Below are positions 50,430 through 60,787 of a stretch of DNA of 64,000 bases, in pieces. Each line of letters opens with the position of its first letter. Position 1 is the stretch's first letter. The position numbers and the translations under genes were made by a program. Source of the stretch: Lewinellaceae bacterium (GTDB taxonomy: Bacteria; Bacteroidota; Bacteroidia; Chitinophagales; Saprospiraceae). Below the pieces are notes generated by a model that saw only the letters and a program-made list of their open reading frames with translations, ran no database searches and was not told where the DNA came from. The stretch is from the NCBI GenBank assembly GCA_020636025.1, contig JACJYQ010000001.1, positions 682,001 to 746,000 of the forward strand, written 5' to 3'.

Positions 50430-51710
50430 TTACTGAAACTCAACCAGGACCTTATTCTTTTTGCCGCTTTCCACCATCATAAACTGTTCATAAAGCAAAT
50501 CCTCTTTGGAGATTTTTGCACCGGGGTCATTGATTTTAACCTTGTTAATTGAAATCATATTGGCCTGAACAGCTCTTTTGGCCTCACTTCGGCTAGCCAG
50601 GATTTTGGTGGTTTCACTCAAAAAGTCAAGCAAGCTTACTGAATCCGAAAGTTCAGATATGTTTACTTTGGGAGAAGGTATTTCTTCAGCAACCTGAGCC
50701 AACGTTTCTTTATCCAGGCTTTTCAGCGTTTGGGCATCTGCCTGATTGTCGAATAGCAATTTTGAAACAGCCATAACTGAATCAAAAGCTTTATGCCCGT
50801 GCACACGAGTTGTAATTTCCTCAGCAAACACCCTTTTGATATACTGTGGTGTCTCATTGCTCTCAAGCGCCTCAATTTCTTCCCTGGATTTAAGTGAGAA
50901 GTATCTGAGGTATTTAGGCAAATCCTGGTCATCGGTATTTAACCAAAACTGATAAAATTTGTATGGACTTGTCATGTTGGGATCAAGCCAGATATTGCCT
51001 GATTCACTTTTGCCAAACTTCGTTCCATCTGACTTGGTAAGCAAGGGAGTTGTGATGGCGAACAGTTTGGCATCATCAATTTTTCTGGCCAATTCCACAC
51101 CGGCAACGATATTGCCATATTGATCACTTCCACCCATTTGCAGGGTTACGCCATGATTCCGGTTTAACAAAACAAAATCAAATCCCTGGATCAGTTGGTA
51201 GCTGAATTCCGTGTATGAAATGCCAGACTCGCTGTCAATCCTGCGTTTCACACTTTCTTTGGATAACATGTAATTGACTGTCAGGTATTTACCTACATCC
51301 CGAAGAAAATCAAGGACATTCATATCCTTGTAAAAATCATAGTTATTCAGCAAGATTGCATGGTTTGTACTTGAAGGATCAAAGTCTACCAAATCCCTTA
51401 TCTGCTGTGCACAATGTGCGGTATTTCTGTCCAGCTCCTCTGTACTCTTTAAATCTCTTTCCTTGTCTTTTCCACTAGGATCGCCAATGCGACCGGTTGC
51501 GGCGCCCATCAGAAAAACTGGCTGGTGGCCAGCGCGTTGTAAAAATGTCAAAAGCATGATTTGAACATAGTTGCCTATGGTCAGGGATGGAGCTGTGGGA
51601 TCAAAGCCGATGTACGCTTTTACACGGCCGGATTTTAAATGTTCTTCAACGCCAGGAGTTAGATTGTGGATTAAGCCACGCCATTTAAGTTCCGAAAGAA
51701 AATCTTGCAC
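50430..51710 (-). CDS. tyrS: Tyrosyl-tRNA synthetase with altered HIGH motif
   Basis: The 426-residue class I synthetase has YIGFDPTAPSLTIGNY at the HIGH position (about 33-48), ATGRIGDPSGKDKERDL, LIQGFDFVLLNRNHGVTLQMGGSDQYGNI (shown here as the GGSDQYGNI signature) and the KMSKS equivalent KFGKSESGN. A C-terminal S4 RNA-binding domain (about 350-420, ASRSEAKRAVQANMISINK) binds the tRNA. The first histidine of HIGH, normally nearly invariant in TyrRS, is threonine (codon ACC, 51579-51581), and the last is asparagine. Apart from this, length and motifs are normal, so it is very probably functional. Confidence 0.95.
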   Translation of the reverse strand: MQDFLSELKWRGLIHNLTPGVEEHLKSGRVKAYIGFDPTAPSLTIGNYVQIMLLTFLQRAGHQPVFLMGAATGRIGDPSGKDKERDLKSTEELDRNTAHCAQQIRDLVDFDPSSTNHAILLNNYDFYKDMNVLDFLRDVGKYLTVNYMLSKESVKRRIDSESGISYTEFSYQLIQGFDFVLLNRNHGVTLQMGGSDQYGNIVAGVELARKIDDAKLFAITTPLLTKSDGTKFGKSESGNIWLDPNMTSPYKFYQFWLNTDDQDLPKYLRYFSLKSREEIEALESNETPQYIKRVFAEEITTRVHGHKAFDSVMAVSKLLFDNQADAQTLKSLDKETLAQVAEEIPSPKVNISELSDSVSLLDFLSETTKILASRSEAKRAVQANMISINKVKINDPGAKISKEDLLYEQFMMVESGKKNKVLVEFQ

Positions 51711-51820
51711 GGATAATGATTAATTTATAAAGTTTGATCAGGTTTGTTATACTGGAAGGGCAAAATTAATGCTAATTGTAAGCGGAAAGGTATCTTTTGC
51801 ACATGCTTTGATAATTTAGA

Positions 51821-54544
51821 CTATAGTTTTATCAGTTTTCCTCTGAATAAAGTTCCAGCCACATCAATTGAAATCAAATACACCCCTGATTCCCAGCTGT
51901 TTATGTCTAAATAAATTCGATTGTCTTTGTCTAACGCCAAATTTGAGTTGATCAAATTTTTGCCAAATAAATCAAAGGCTTGAAGCGATACAAAATTGGA
52001 ATTGATGCCAGGTATCTCAATGCGCACATCATCCGAAGACGGATTTGGATATATTTTCAGCAGATTGCTGGAATCTGGAATGATCCTTGATCCACTTGAT
52101 AAATCAGCCAGATCAATGCAATAATCTTCAACCTGCCCAAAGCTAAATATGCCACAAGATGAGGGAGGTGTTGGGTCACTTTCAAAGAATTTCATAACTA
52201 CCCTCATGCGTGAAGTACCCGTTTGGTTTATGGCAGGTGTAATGAAACTACCGCTTACAACGCCTTCCTGAGCGAAACCCGGATCAAAAACCAACTCATC
52301 GTAATCATCAAAATCCCCATCCATATTGTAATCAATAAAAATACGGAAATACTCCTTGTATGGAGATCCCCAGAAACCCGGTGTGAGGGTAAAATTTACT
52401 TCACTAAGTGGCGCTATCACAGGATTATCTGCCAACAGTCCGGCAAAATTCTGATACCCACCACCTCCTGGCCCCGATTCGAATTTCCAGTCATTTAACT
52501 GAACTGAAGCGATCCACTCTTCCTGTGCCAATGTAGCGCCTGCAGGACAATACACCTCTTCGAGGCAGGAGCCACAACCTTTGGTTTTAAACTCACCCGA
52601 AGCCAGTAAGGTTATCCATGAATCCAGACACCAACCCTGAACTTTCAATTCATATTCTGTACACCATTCCAAATCAGGTATGACAATAGTGCCCGGCAAT
52701 TGAGTAAAACTTTGCCAGTTTGATGTGTTTTTCTTTCTTATCAGCACCTTGTAATTCGTAAAATCCGGTCCAGTGCTCCAATCAATGGAAACTGAGTTTA
52801 AAAAACTGGTAGCAGACCAGCTAAAGCCTGGAATGGAGCAACACCCCGATGTGCCATAATCCCTTTCAGGTGACCAAGTGCTCGAATTGGTATTATCACA
52901 AGCAGCCCTGAGAGAGACTTCATAGTGCTTACATGGCTCCAGTCCCGCAATTACATACGGCAAACTGATATCCTCAACAACTTGCCAATTGCCGCTTCCT
53001 GTTGTCCGCCAGCGGATATCCACGCGGTCCGGGTTATTGATAATCGTAGCATCTACTTTAATAGAATATGGTGAGTTTTCTATGGCCCATACATCTACAG
53101 GGGCAGCACAATTCGGGCAGTCTGATTCAAACTGGAATAATAAATTGTACAGATCCAGCCGACCGCCGCTGAGACAGGCATTTTCCAGGGACGGATTTGG
53201 TTTAACCGATTCCAGCACCAGTTCCTTTGCACGTAAAGCTGCCAATGCTGGTTTGTATTTGGCCAAAGCAATTAATTCACTACAAGGAGTAGAATATAAT
53301 AAGCCAATGGCGCCCGCAACATGAGGCGCTGCAAATGAAGTTCCTGAATAGCTCCCGTATTGACTATTGGGACTCGTAGTGAATATACCATCGCCATAAG
53401 CACCCAAATCGATGTTCTGAGCGCCCCATGCTGCATTTGGCGATTTTAAATCTTGATTATTCAAGGAGGTGACCGCCAGCAGGTAATCACTCGGACAGGT
53501 TGTTGGAAGATCACCTGACAAGTCTACATTAACCGGGTTATTGGCGGTTGCGGCTACGCTTATAATTCCTACTTCTCCTAATTTTTCAAAAGCCTCGCAC
53601 CAAAGCGGAGAATCTGATGGCATTCCGTAATCAATTCCCCAAGAACAATTTGCCGCAACAATAAATGCACCCGAAGCTCCGTGAGTATCGTTGTAACGCT
53701 TCCTTGCTTTTATGATATAATCATAGGCAGCCAGTATTTCAGCTTCGGAGTTGCCGCCTGCAACGAACATGATCTTAATTGTCCAGTTTACTCCGCTTAC
53801 GCCTGTTCCATTGTTTCCCGAAGCGCCAATAATTCCACTTACCGGCGTACCGTGGGTAGTGCTTATCCCCTGAATATTATCATTTTGCGAGAATACATTC
53901 CAGCCTTTGTAATCGTCAACATATCCATTTCCGTCATTATCAATGCCATCCCCGGGGATTTCCATCCTGTTTACCCATAAATTCTGCACAAGATCGATGT
54001 GGGTTCTGTTTATGCCTCCATCTATAACTGCTACAACAATGGTGTCGCCAGAAGCACTCAATCCTCCTGTCGAAATTTCCCAGGCCTGATCAGCATTCAG
54101 GTCTGCATCCGGGACGCCTCCATTTGAACCATTATTCAGGTATTGCCATTGTTGAAAAAAGAGTGGATCATTTGGCAGGAGCTTGTCTCTGTTTTGAATG
54201 ATGTGGTTTTTTTGTACACTCAAAACCTCCGGTTGGCGGCTCAGCCAATCCACAAGTTCGTCAGCCGAATCATCAAGCTGAAGTTGCCAGATATTCATGG
54301 ATGTAGAAATCTGCTTGATTGCTGTTGGATGAGTCAATAAGGAACCTTGCTCTTTGCTGCCAACCATCCTGTAAAACGCATCCAGTTTTGACAACATCTC
54401 TTCCCCATTTATTTTCGGGTCGATCTGGATAAGCAAGCTACCTGGAATTTGTGCCTGTGCCTGAATCCCTGAATGAGAGACCAATATTAGCATCATCATT
54501 ACAAGCAGCGAAAACCACCTTATATTTATCTTTTTATGACCCAT
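51821..54544 (-). CDS. T9SS-secreted subtilisin-like serine protease with GEVED domain
   Basis: The 907-residue protein has a signal peptide (FSLLVMMMLILVSHSGIQAQ), a prodomain (about 35-120) and an S8 catalytic domain with aspartate in VAVIDGGINRTHIDL (about 174), histidine in TTHGTPVSGIIGA (about 231), oxyanion asparagine in AANCSWG and serine in GTSFAAPHVAGAIGLL (about 400). FN3-like domains (about 495-650) and a GEVED domain (FIDYNMDGDFDDYDELVF to FGQVEDYCIDL) follow, then a type A T9SS sorting domain (KIYPNPSSDDVRIEI onward). It should act at the cell surface or in the medium. It is divergent from the giant surface protein gene, 218 bp apart. Confidence 0.9.
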   Translation of the reverse strand: MGHKKINIRWFSLLVMMMLILVSHSGIQAQAQIPGSLLIQIDPKINGEEMLSKLDAFYRMVGSKEQGSLLTHPTAIKQISTSMNIWQLQLDDSADELVDWLSRQPEVLSVQKNHIIQNRDKLLPNDPLFFQQWQYLNNGSNGGVPDADLNADQAWEISTGGLSASGDTIVVAVIDGGINRTHIDLVQNLWVNRMEIPGDGIDNDGNGYVDDYKGWNVFSQNDNIQGISTTHGTPVSGIIGASGNNGTGVSGVNWTIKIMFVAGGNSEAEILAAYDYIIKARKRYNDTHGASGAFIVAANCSWGIDYGMPSDSPLWCEAFEKLGEVGIISVAATANNPVNVDLSGDLPTTCPSDYLLAVTSLNNQDLKSPNAAWGAQNIDLGAYGDGIFTTSPNSQYGSYSGTSFAAPHVAGAIGLLYSTPCSELIALAKYKPALAALRAKELVLESVKPNPSLENACLSGGRLDLYNLLFQFESDCPNCAAPVDVWAIENSPYSIKVDATIINNPDRVDIRWRTTGSGNWQVVEDISLPYVIAGLEPCKHYEVSLRAACDNTNSSTWSPERDYGTSGCCSIPGFSWSATSFLNSVSIDWSTGPDFTNYKVLIRKKNTSNWQSFTQLPGTIVIPDLEWCTEYELKVQGWCLDSWITLLASGEFKTKGCGSCLEEVYCPAGATLAQEEWIASVQLNDWKFESGPGGGGYQNFAGLLADNPVIAPLSEVNFTLTPGFWGSPYKEYFRIFIDYNMDGDFDDYDELVFDPGFAQEGVVSGSFITPAINQTGTSRMRVVMKFFESDPTPPSSCGIFSFGQVEDYCIDLADLSSGSRIIPDSSNLLKIYPNPSSDDVRIEIPGINSNFVSLQAFDLFGKNLINSNLALDKDNRIYLDINSWESGVYLISIDVAGTLFRGKLIKL

Positions 54545-54762
54545 TGTAACTTTTGCCTTTGTGCAAAATCAGGGCAAAAATGCGAGGAAGTATTGTGGCA
54601 ACGGTATAAAACTTGAGTTTTCGTACAATTTTGTCAAATTGCATCAAGCTGAGCAGTACCTTGCCCAGGCTTCTTTTTACCTCCAGCGTACCACTTTGAA
54701 TCCCTTGTCTGTTGAATTATTAATGTTATAACATCCGGCCTGTGTTTCAGACAACACACAAC

Positions 54763-57700
54763 ATGAAAATTTCATTTTCTCATCCCAGCAAGCAAATTGC
54801 AGCAGTAATGTTCATTAGCCTGGCATGCATGTTCACGGCATTTCAGACAAATGCGCAGGATTGCACTTGTACAAATTGCCCGCAATTCATGCCCGATAAT
54901 TTTATGGGGAATTTTACCATCAATGTTATGGGGGCCGCTAATAACCAGTTGGGGCAAAATGGGCAGGGAGTCTGTGGTGTTACCATCAATTTCGACCATG
55001 AGTATATAGGTGACCTGAGTATTGTGCTTACATCTCCTGGCGGACAGTCTGTTCAACTTATTGGCCCGATTGGCTTGTTTGGGATGACTGATTTTACGAG
55101 TTGGGACATAGCGTTTGTGCCTTGTAATGATCCGGCAGCGCCAGATCCCGGATTTGCACAACAATGGAGCAACAATCAGCCCTGGGGTTTATTCGGTAAT
55201 TACAGCGGCACATATTATCCGAATCAGGGTTGTCTGGAGAATTTTAACTCAGGCCCGGTGAATGGCACCTGGACGCTAACTGTGACCGATGGACAGGCAA
55301 ATGATGTAGGTAACTTTTATGATTATGAAATTATCTTTTGTGATCCGACCGGAATCCTGTGTTTTACCTGTGCCGCTGATGCTGGCACACTCAATGAGGC
55401 AGATGTAAGTGCTTGCCAGGGTTCACAGGACTTGATTTTGACTGTAAACCCTACCTACATTCCTCCGGCTGTACAACCACCCGCCGGGGAGTATTCTTAT
55501 GACTATATTATTGCGGGAGCTGGGGGTATTATCCTGGAATATAGCAGTTCGCCTGACCTAAGTGGCTATGATCCAGGTAATTACACCGTATGCGGGTTTT
55601 CCTATTACAGTGGACAATTTGATCTGATTCCACCACCGGATGGAAGTTTAACAATTGCTCAATTGTCTAATTTACTGTCTTCTCCAGATCCGCCAATTTG
55701 TGGAGACATTTCATCGGATTGTATAAACGTTAGTATTTTCTCGGCGCCACCGGACGAAGAGGAAATCATCAGCATTTGTGCACCTGATTACTATTTTTTT
55801 CATGGACAGAATTATTGTCTTACTGGCATGTACACCATACCCCTGGTTTCAGCCGATGGATGCGAATACACAGCAACCCTTGATTTGACAGTGCATCAGC
55901 TGACGATCACCAATCTCAATGAGACAATTTGCGATGGAGAATGTGCCACTACGCCGGGATTTGAATCTTATTGCACTCCCGGCAACCATCAGGAAGTATT
56001 CATTTCACAATTTAATTGCGACAGTATTGTAAACCTGAATCTCCAAACACTACAGGTAATGGCGAGTATTCAGACGCCTGACTCTATATCGTGCAGCCAG
56101 CCAAGTATTGTATTGGATGGAACAGGTTCTAGTGTAGGAGCAAGTGTAACTTATCATTGGACAGCGAGCAATGGTGGTCATATTGCCACAGGGGCTAACA
56201 GCCTGATGGCTACAGTTGATGCTCCTGGTGAATATCAATTAGAAGTGTGTAAAACCGGAGGTGGCCTTACGTGCTGCGATATAGAAAATATCGAGGTGTT
56301 TGCGGACAATGATGCATCTATCTCCCCAGACACTATACTTAGTCCAGCAGGTATTTGCCAGGGAGATACCGTCACTTTTGTGGCTACCTCTGTACCAAAC
56401 GCCCTGGAGTATTTGTGGTATTTACCTTCTGGGGTTATTCCTGTTTCATCGTTGAATTCAGATACAATCAGTGTAATTTGGAGCATATCAGTTGATAGTT
56501 CAATCTGTGTAGCAGCCATAAACTCCTGTGATACCAGTACACAGACTTGTTTGGACATTACACTTGGCGAGGTACCTGCTCCTGACCACATAATTGGAGA
56601 CACGGCTGTTTGCCAGACTACTCAATACTTGTATCATGTTCCTGTTACCCCTGGAATATTATCATACAATTGGAGTGTTATTGGCGGGAATATTATTTCA
56701 GGTCAGACAAGCGATTCTGTGCTGGTCGAATGGTTTGGATCTGCTGGTGAGTTATGCGTACAAGCTGTCAATAATTGCGGCTTTAGTGGGGATACATGTA
56801 TTCAAATTGCGGCAATGACTGCTCCGGAACAACTAAATATATTTGGTCCTGAACTGAGCTGCCCGGGTGCAGAACAATTGTATTGGACAGATACTATTCC
56901 AACTGCAGACAACTATATATGGCAAATAAGCAATGGCACCTTGCTTTCTGGTCAAGGATCCGATACTGCCCTGGTTTCATGGAATGGCACATCCAATGTT
57001 GGACAAATTTGCGTTGCCGCTAGCAATTTCTGTGGAACAGGACCAGACTCCTGCATAAATGTCACACTGAGTCCTCCAAAGGGCAGCGTTCCTACTTTTG
57101 TTTGTGACTCTACAAACCAAAATTACACAGTTTCCTTTGTGATCTCGGGTGGTGTTGCGCCCTACTCGGTAGCCGGACAACAGTTATCAGATAGTCTGTT
57201 TGTTTCCAGTCCAATTCTTGCTGGTCAGCCATATAGTTTCTTTATTACTGATTCAAAGAATTGCATTTCGGAGGAAATTGCAGGCAGCTATGATTGCAAT
57301 TGCAGCACTTTCTCCGGATTTATGGATAACATTCAGCTTGCTGCTTGCGAAGGCGAAACCATTAGCGCTATATTCCTTGGGTCGGAAGTCCTTGACGGAA
57401 ATGATGTTGGCGCATTTTATCTACATGATGGCGCCGGCTCGTCTCTCGGAACAATTTATGATCAAAATACAAGCGGCGTGTTTGGACTTTCCACAGGTAT
57501 GCTGTATGAAACGGTGTACTATGTTTCATTTGTTACAGGCAACGACCTAAACGGTTTTCCTGATTTGTCGGATCCGTGTCTTTCAGTTTCAACAGGTCAA
57601 CCAATAATATTTCACCAGAATCCAGTGGCATACGCCGGTATTGACCTGGAAACTTGTGCGGACACGCTTGTTATGGGTGCAAACCTCCCTGTAAACTCAC

Positions 57701-60700
57701 TGGGACATTGGTCTGTACTTACTGGCAACCAACCAGATATCACAATAGAGAATTCAACTGATCCGCAAAGTGCAGTAACTACATTGTCACCTGGAGTCTA
57801 CACCCTGGAATGGACTGTAACGACCAATGGTTGCAGTAATTCAGATACGACCACCATAAGCTTTTATGATTCTCCAGCAGTTTCGGACATTCAATTCGTT
57901 TGCGATGCCGCCAATGAATTTTACACGGTGCAACTAACCCTTTCAGGAGGTAATCTTCCTTATTCTGTTAATGGATCTGTCATTCCTGATTCCATTTATC
58001 ATTCAATTGCTATTGTCAGTGGCCAGAGTTATTCATTTCTTGTTTCTGACACACAAGGTTGTAGTCTGCCCTTGATTTTGGGAAGTCACCTTTGCAATTG
58101 CAGTACGGATGCTGGCACCATGTCGCCAAATCTAATAAGCAAGTGTGTAGGGCAAAACATTGTGGTTACAAGCAATAATGATTACACGCTGGATGCAAAT
58201 GACGTGTTTTCATACATACTTCACGATGGTTCCGGAAATGTTTTAGGGCAGGTTTTTGATCAGAATTTCAACGGAGTTTTTAGCTTGAAAGCGGGCATGA
58301 ATCCTGACCAAACTTACTATGTTTCATTGGTGGTTGGAAATGCCAATGGTACGATTCCAGATCAATCTGACCCATGCTTCTCGGTGAGTGTTGGTCAGCC
58401 TGTGGTTTGGCTGCAATACCCAGATCCAAATGCCGGTATAGACGCATCAGTTTGCGGAGATTCAACAGTATTGAACGCGGATAGCTCCGGATATAATGGA
58501 ATCTGGACAAAAGTTTTGGGGCCAGGCACTGCTACTTTCTCCAATCCCACAGATCCTGAAAGCCAGGTTTCAGTGAGTACGTTTGGGCTGTATATATTTC
58601 AATGGACTGAAACAAATGGGGCATGTAAAGGAAGCGATCAGGTAATTGTCAGGTTTAATCAGGTGCCTACCCTTGATAATTTATCAGAAGACTGCAATGG
58701 TACCAATACGGGATATACCGTTTCGTTTACGGTGGAGAATGGATCGTCGCCTTATACCGCTAATGGCTTTCCTGGTTCATTTCAGGGAAATTTATTCACC
58801 TCCTCAATCATTAACAACAATGAAGCTTATTCCATTGAAGTGACAGATGGCAATGGTTGTTTGGCAGGGGCAGTAAGCGGGAATCATTTTTGCCCTTGTA
58901 GTACTTATGCAGGCACATTGGATACCAGCCTTCAGATTTTTTGTGCCGACGATCCAGCATTGGCAATTTGGAACAACAATGCGGTCCTGGATACAGACGA
59001 TACCATTCAATTTGTGTTGCACGATATTTCCGGGCCGGGCCTTGGAACTATCCTGGCAACTAACAACCAACCAATATTTTCTTTTGGCCCGGGGCTTCAA
59101 ACCGGCATCACCTACTACATTTCAGTGGTCGCAGGTAGCAATATCGCAGGTGCCATCGATTTAACGGATGATTGCCTAAGTGTTTCTCCTGGAGCGCCGG
59201 TGCAATGGAAAGACATCCCTATGGCTTTTATCACTGGAGACACCTCCATTTGTTCTGGAGATACAGCATTGCTGACATTTTCAGGGACTGGCAGTTTTCC
59301 TCTCGAATTGTTCTATTCAGATGGCAACTCACAATTGACCCTTTCAATTCTCGACAGTCAGGCTGTATCACTTGGCATATTACCTCAATCAAGCACAACC
59401 TATTCTCTTTTTGCTGTTGAAGATGGTAGTCTGCCAGTATGTTCCGCTGCCCTAAACCAATCAGTCAGCATAATGGTGGGGCAAGGAGTTACAGCAGGTG
59501 AATTTACTGACACCATAAAACTATGCAGCGGGGTTGACACAACTTACAACCTGTTTTCTCTATTAACCGGTGCAGATGCAAATGGCAATTGGATTGAGAT
59601 ATCGGATATGGTTTCCCCTCCGGGAGCATTTGATACCAGTCTGGGTACATTTACTACTGGGAATTTAAACCAGGGTTTATTCAGTTTCAAATATCTAGTT
59701 GCTGCGCAAACACCCTGTTTTAATGATTCAAGTATTATAACCATTGAAATTGCTGAAAGTCCTGTTGCTGATGCGGGGCCAGACCAGGTGATCGATTGTG
59801 ACAATCCAAGTGCTACTCTCGGAGGGCCAAGCACTTCAAGCGGTCAATACATTTGGTTCCATAATGGCCAGATAATAGACAGTGTACAGCAAGTAAGTGT
59901 ACAAGAAGGAGGCGCGTACACACTCCAGGTGACTAATGATTCGGGATGTTCCCAATCAGACGAGGCTGTTATTCAAGCAGACAATCAGGCGCCAAATGCA
60001 GAGCTGATTTCAGCGGAGGATATAAGTTGCTTTGGCGAAATTGACGGTGTTATAGCAGTTGATTCATTTACTTCGGTGCATTTTCCGGTGTTATATGCAT
60101 TGAATAATGAGCCTTTTCAACAAAACCCAATATTTACAAACCTGGAACCGGGAACTTATGTGTTGCACTTGATGGACGCAAACGGTTGTGTTTCAAGTGA
60201 TGATACCATTCAAATAAATCAAGCCTTGAATTTCACATCCGAGCTTGGTCCGGATATTCAGGTGTCATTGGGAGACTCAGTTTTGTTGCATGTTGAAACA
60301 GGTGTTCCCATTAATTCACTGGATACCATTCTTTGGCAGCCATTGTATGATCAAAGCCCTGGAAGGATCATCAGTGAACAACATTTTTTACCTCTGGAAT
60401 CCGGAGTCGTGAGTGTCCAGGTTATTGATTCAAATGGCTGTTTTAAGACAGATCAGATTATGATCAGCGTTTTGAAACCAAAGCGCGTATATATTCCCAA
60501 CGTATTCAATCCAGGTTCTGACCTGAACTCATCTATTTATATTTTTGCCGGAAAGGATGTAGCCATGATTGAATATTGGTCAATTTATGATCGTTGGGGT
60601 TCGAAATTATTTGAACTAAATGATTTTCTGCCGAATGACCCTGCATACAGCTGGGATGGCACCTATCGCGGGTCTTTGCTCAATCCCGGAGTCTTTGTCT

Positions 60701-60771
60701 ATGAAGCGCTTGTTCGATTTGTAAACGGAGAAACCACTTTATACAAAGGCGATATAACCCTGATAAGGTAA
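54763..60771 (+). CDS. Giant T9SS type B (gliding motility-associated C-terminus) repeat protein
   Basis: The protein has 2002 residues from ATG 54763 and a signal peptide (IAAVMFISLACMFTAFQTNAQ). The N-terminus has a cysteine-rich start and a proprotein-convertase P-domain-like sandwich (about 45-205, CGVTINFDHEYIGDLSIVL, GTWTLTVTDGQANDVGNFYDYEI cut short here). PKD/Ig-like modules follow. Three related units of about 266 residues begin near 57100, 57897 and 58693; each has a YTVSF..PYSV..G strand, CxCST, DPC-SVS and AG-D--CGD motifs. The end (YIPNVFNPGSDLNS, YDRWGSKLFE, WDGTYRG, NPGVFVYEALVRF) is the CTD-B sorting domain. It is probably a surface adhesin or filament. Confidence 0.88.
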   Translation: MKISFSHPSKQIAAVMFISLACMFTAFQTNAQDCTCTNCPQFMPDNFMGNFTINVMGAANNQLGQNGQGVCGVTINFDHEYIGDLSIVLTSPGGQSVQLIGPIGLFGMTDFTSWDIAFVPCNDPAAPDPGFAQQWSNNQPWGLFGNYSGTYYPNQGCLENFNSGPVNGTWTLTVTDGQANDVGNFYDYEIIFCDPTGILCFTCAADAGTLNEADVSACQGSQDLILTVNPTYIPPAVQPPAGEYSYDYIIAGAGGIILEYSSSPDLSGYDPGNYTVCGFSYYSGQFDLIPPPDGSLTIAQLSNLLSSPDPPICGDISSDCINVSIFSAPPDEEEIISICAPDYYFFHGQNYCLTGMYTIPLVSADGCEYTATLDLTVHQLTITNLNETICDGECATTPGFESYCTPGNHQEVFISQFNCDSIVNLNLQTLQVMASIQTPDSISCSQPSIVLDGTGSSVGASVTYHWTASNGGHIATGANSLMATVDAPGEYQLEVCKTGGGLTCCDIENIEVFADNDASISPDTILSPAGICQGDTVTFVATSVPNALEYLWYLPSGVIPVSSLNSDTISVIWSISVDSSICVAAINSCDTSTQTCLDITLGEVPAPDHIIGDTAVCQTTQYLYHVPVTPGILSYNWSVIGGNIISGQTSDSVLVEWFGSAGELCVQAVNNCGFSGDTCIQIAAMTAPEQLNIFGPELSCPGAEQLYWTDTIPTADNYIWQISNGTLLSGQGSDTALVSWNGTSNVGQICVAASNFCGTGPDSCINVTLSPPKGSVPTFVCDSTNQNYTVSFVISGGVAPYSVAGQQLSDSLFVSSPILAGQPYSFFITDSKNCISEEIAGSYDCNCSTFSGFMDNIQLAACEGETISAIFLGSEVLDGNDVGAFYLHDGAGSSLGTIYDQNTSGVFGLSTGMLYETVYYVSFVTGNDLNGFPDLSDPCLSVSTGQPIIFHQNPVAYAGIDLETCADTLVMGANLPVNSLGHWSVLTGNQPDITIENSTDPQSAVTTLSPGVYTLEWTVTTNGCSNSDTTTISFYDSPAVSDIQFVCDAANEFYTVQLTLSGGNLPYSVNGSVIPDSIYHSIAIVSGQSYSFLVSDTQGCSLPLILGSHLCNCSTDAGTMSPNLISKCVGQNIVVTSNNDYTLDANDVFSYILHDGSGNVLGQVFDQNFNGVFSLKAGMNPDQTYYVSLVVGNANGTIPDQSDPCFSVSVGQPVVWLQYPDPNAGIDASVCGDSTVLNADSSGYNGIWTKVLGPGTATFSNPTDPESQVSVSTFGLYIFQWTETNGACKGSDQVIVRFNQVPTLDNLSEDCNGTNTGYTVSFTVENGSSPYTANGFPGSFQGNLFTSSIINNNEAYSIEVTDGNGCLAGAVSGNHFCPCSTYAGTLDTSLQIFCADDPALAIWNNNAVLDTDDTIQFVLHDISGPGLGTILATNNQPIFSFGPGLQTGITYYISVVAGSNIAGAIDLTDDCLSVSPGAPVQWKDIPMAFITGDTSICSGDTALLTFSGTGSFPLELFYSDGNSQLTLSILDSQAVSLGILPQSSTTYSLFAVEDGSLPVCSAALNQSVSIMVGQGVTAGEFTDTIKLCSGVDTTYNLFSLLTGADANGNWIEISDMVSPPGAFDTSLGTFTTGNLNQGLFSFKYLVAAQTPCFNDSSIITIEIAESPVADAGPDQVIDCDNPSATLGGPSTSSGQYIWFHNGQIIDSVQQVSVQEGGAYTLQVTNDSGCSQSDEAVIQADNQAPNAELISAEDISCFGEIDGVIAVDSFTSVHFPVLYALNNEPFQQNPIFTNLEPGTYVLHLMDANGCVSSDDTIQINQALNFTSELGPDIQVSLGDSVLLHVETGVPINSLDTILWQPLYDQSPGRIISEQHFLPLESGVVSVQVIDSNGCFKTDQIMISVLKPKRVYIPNVFNPGSDLNSSIYIFAGKDVAMIEYWSIYDRWGSKLFELNDFLPNDPAYSWDGTYRGSLLNPGVFVYEALVRFVNGETTLYKGDITLIR

Positions 60772-60787
60772 TAGTTGTACAGGTCAA

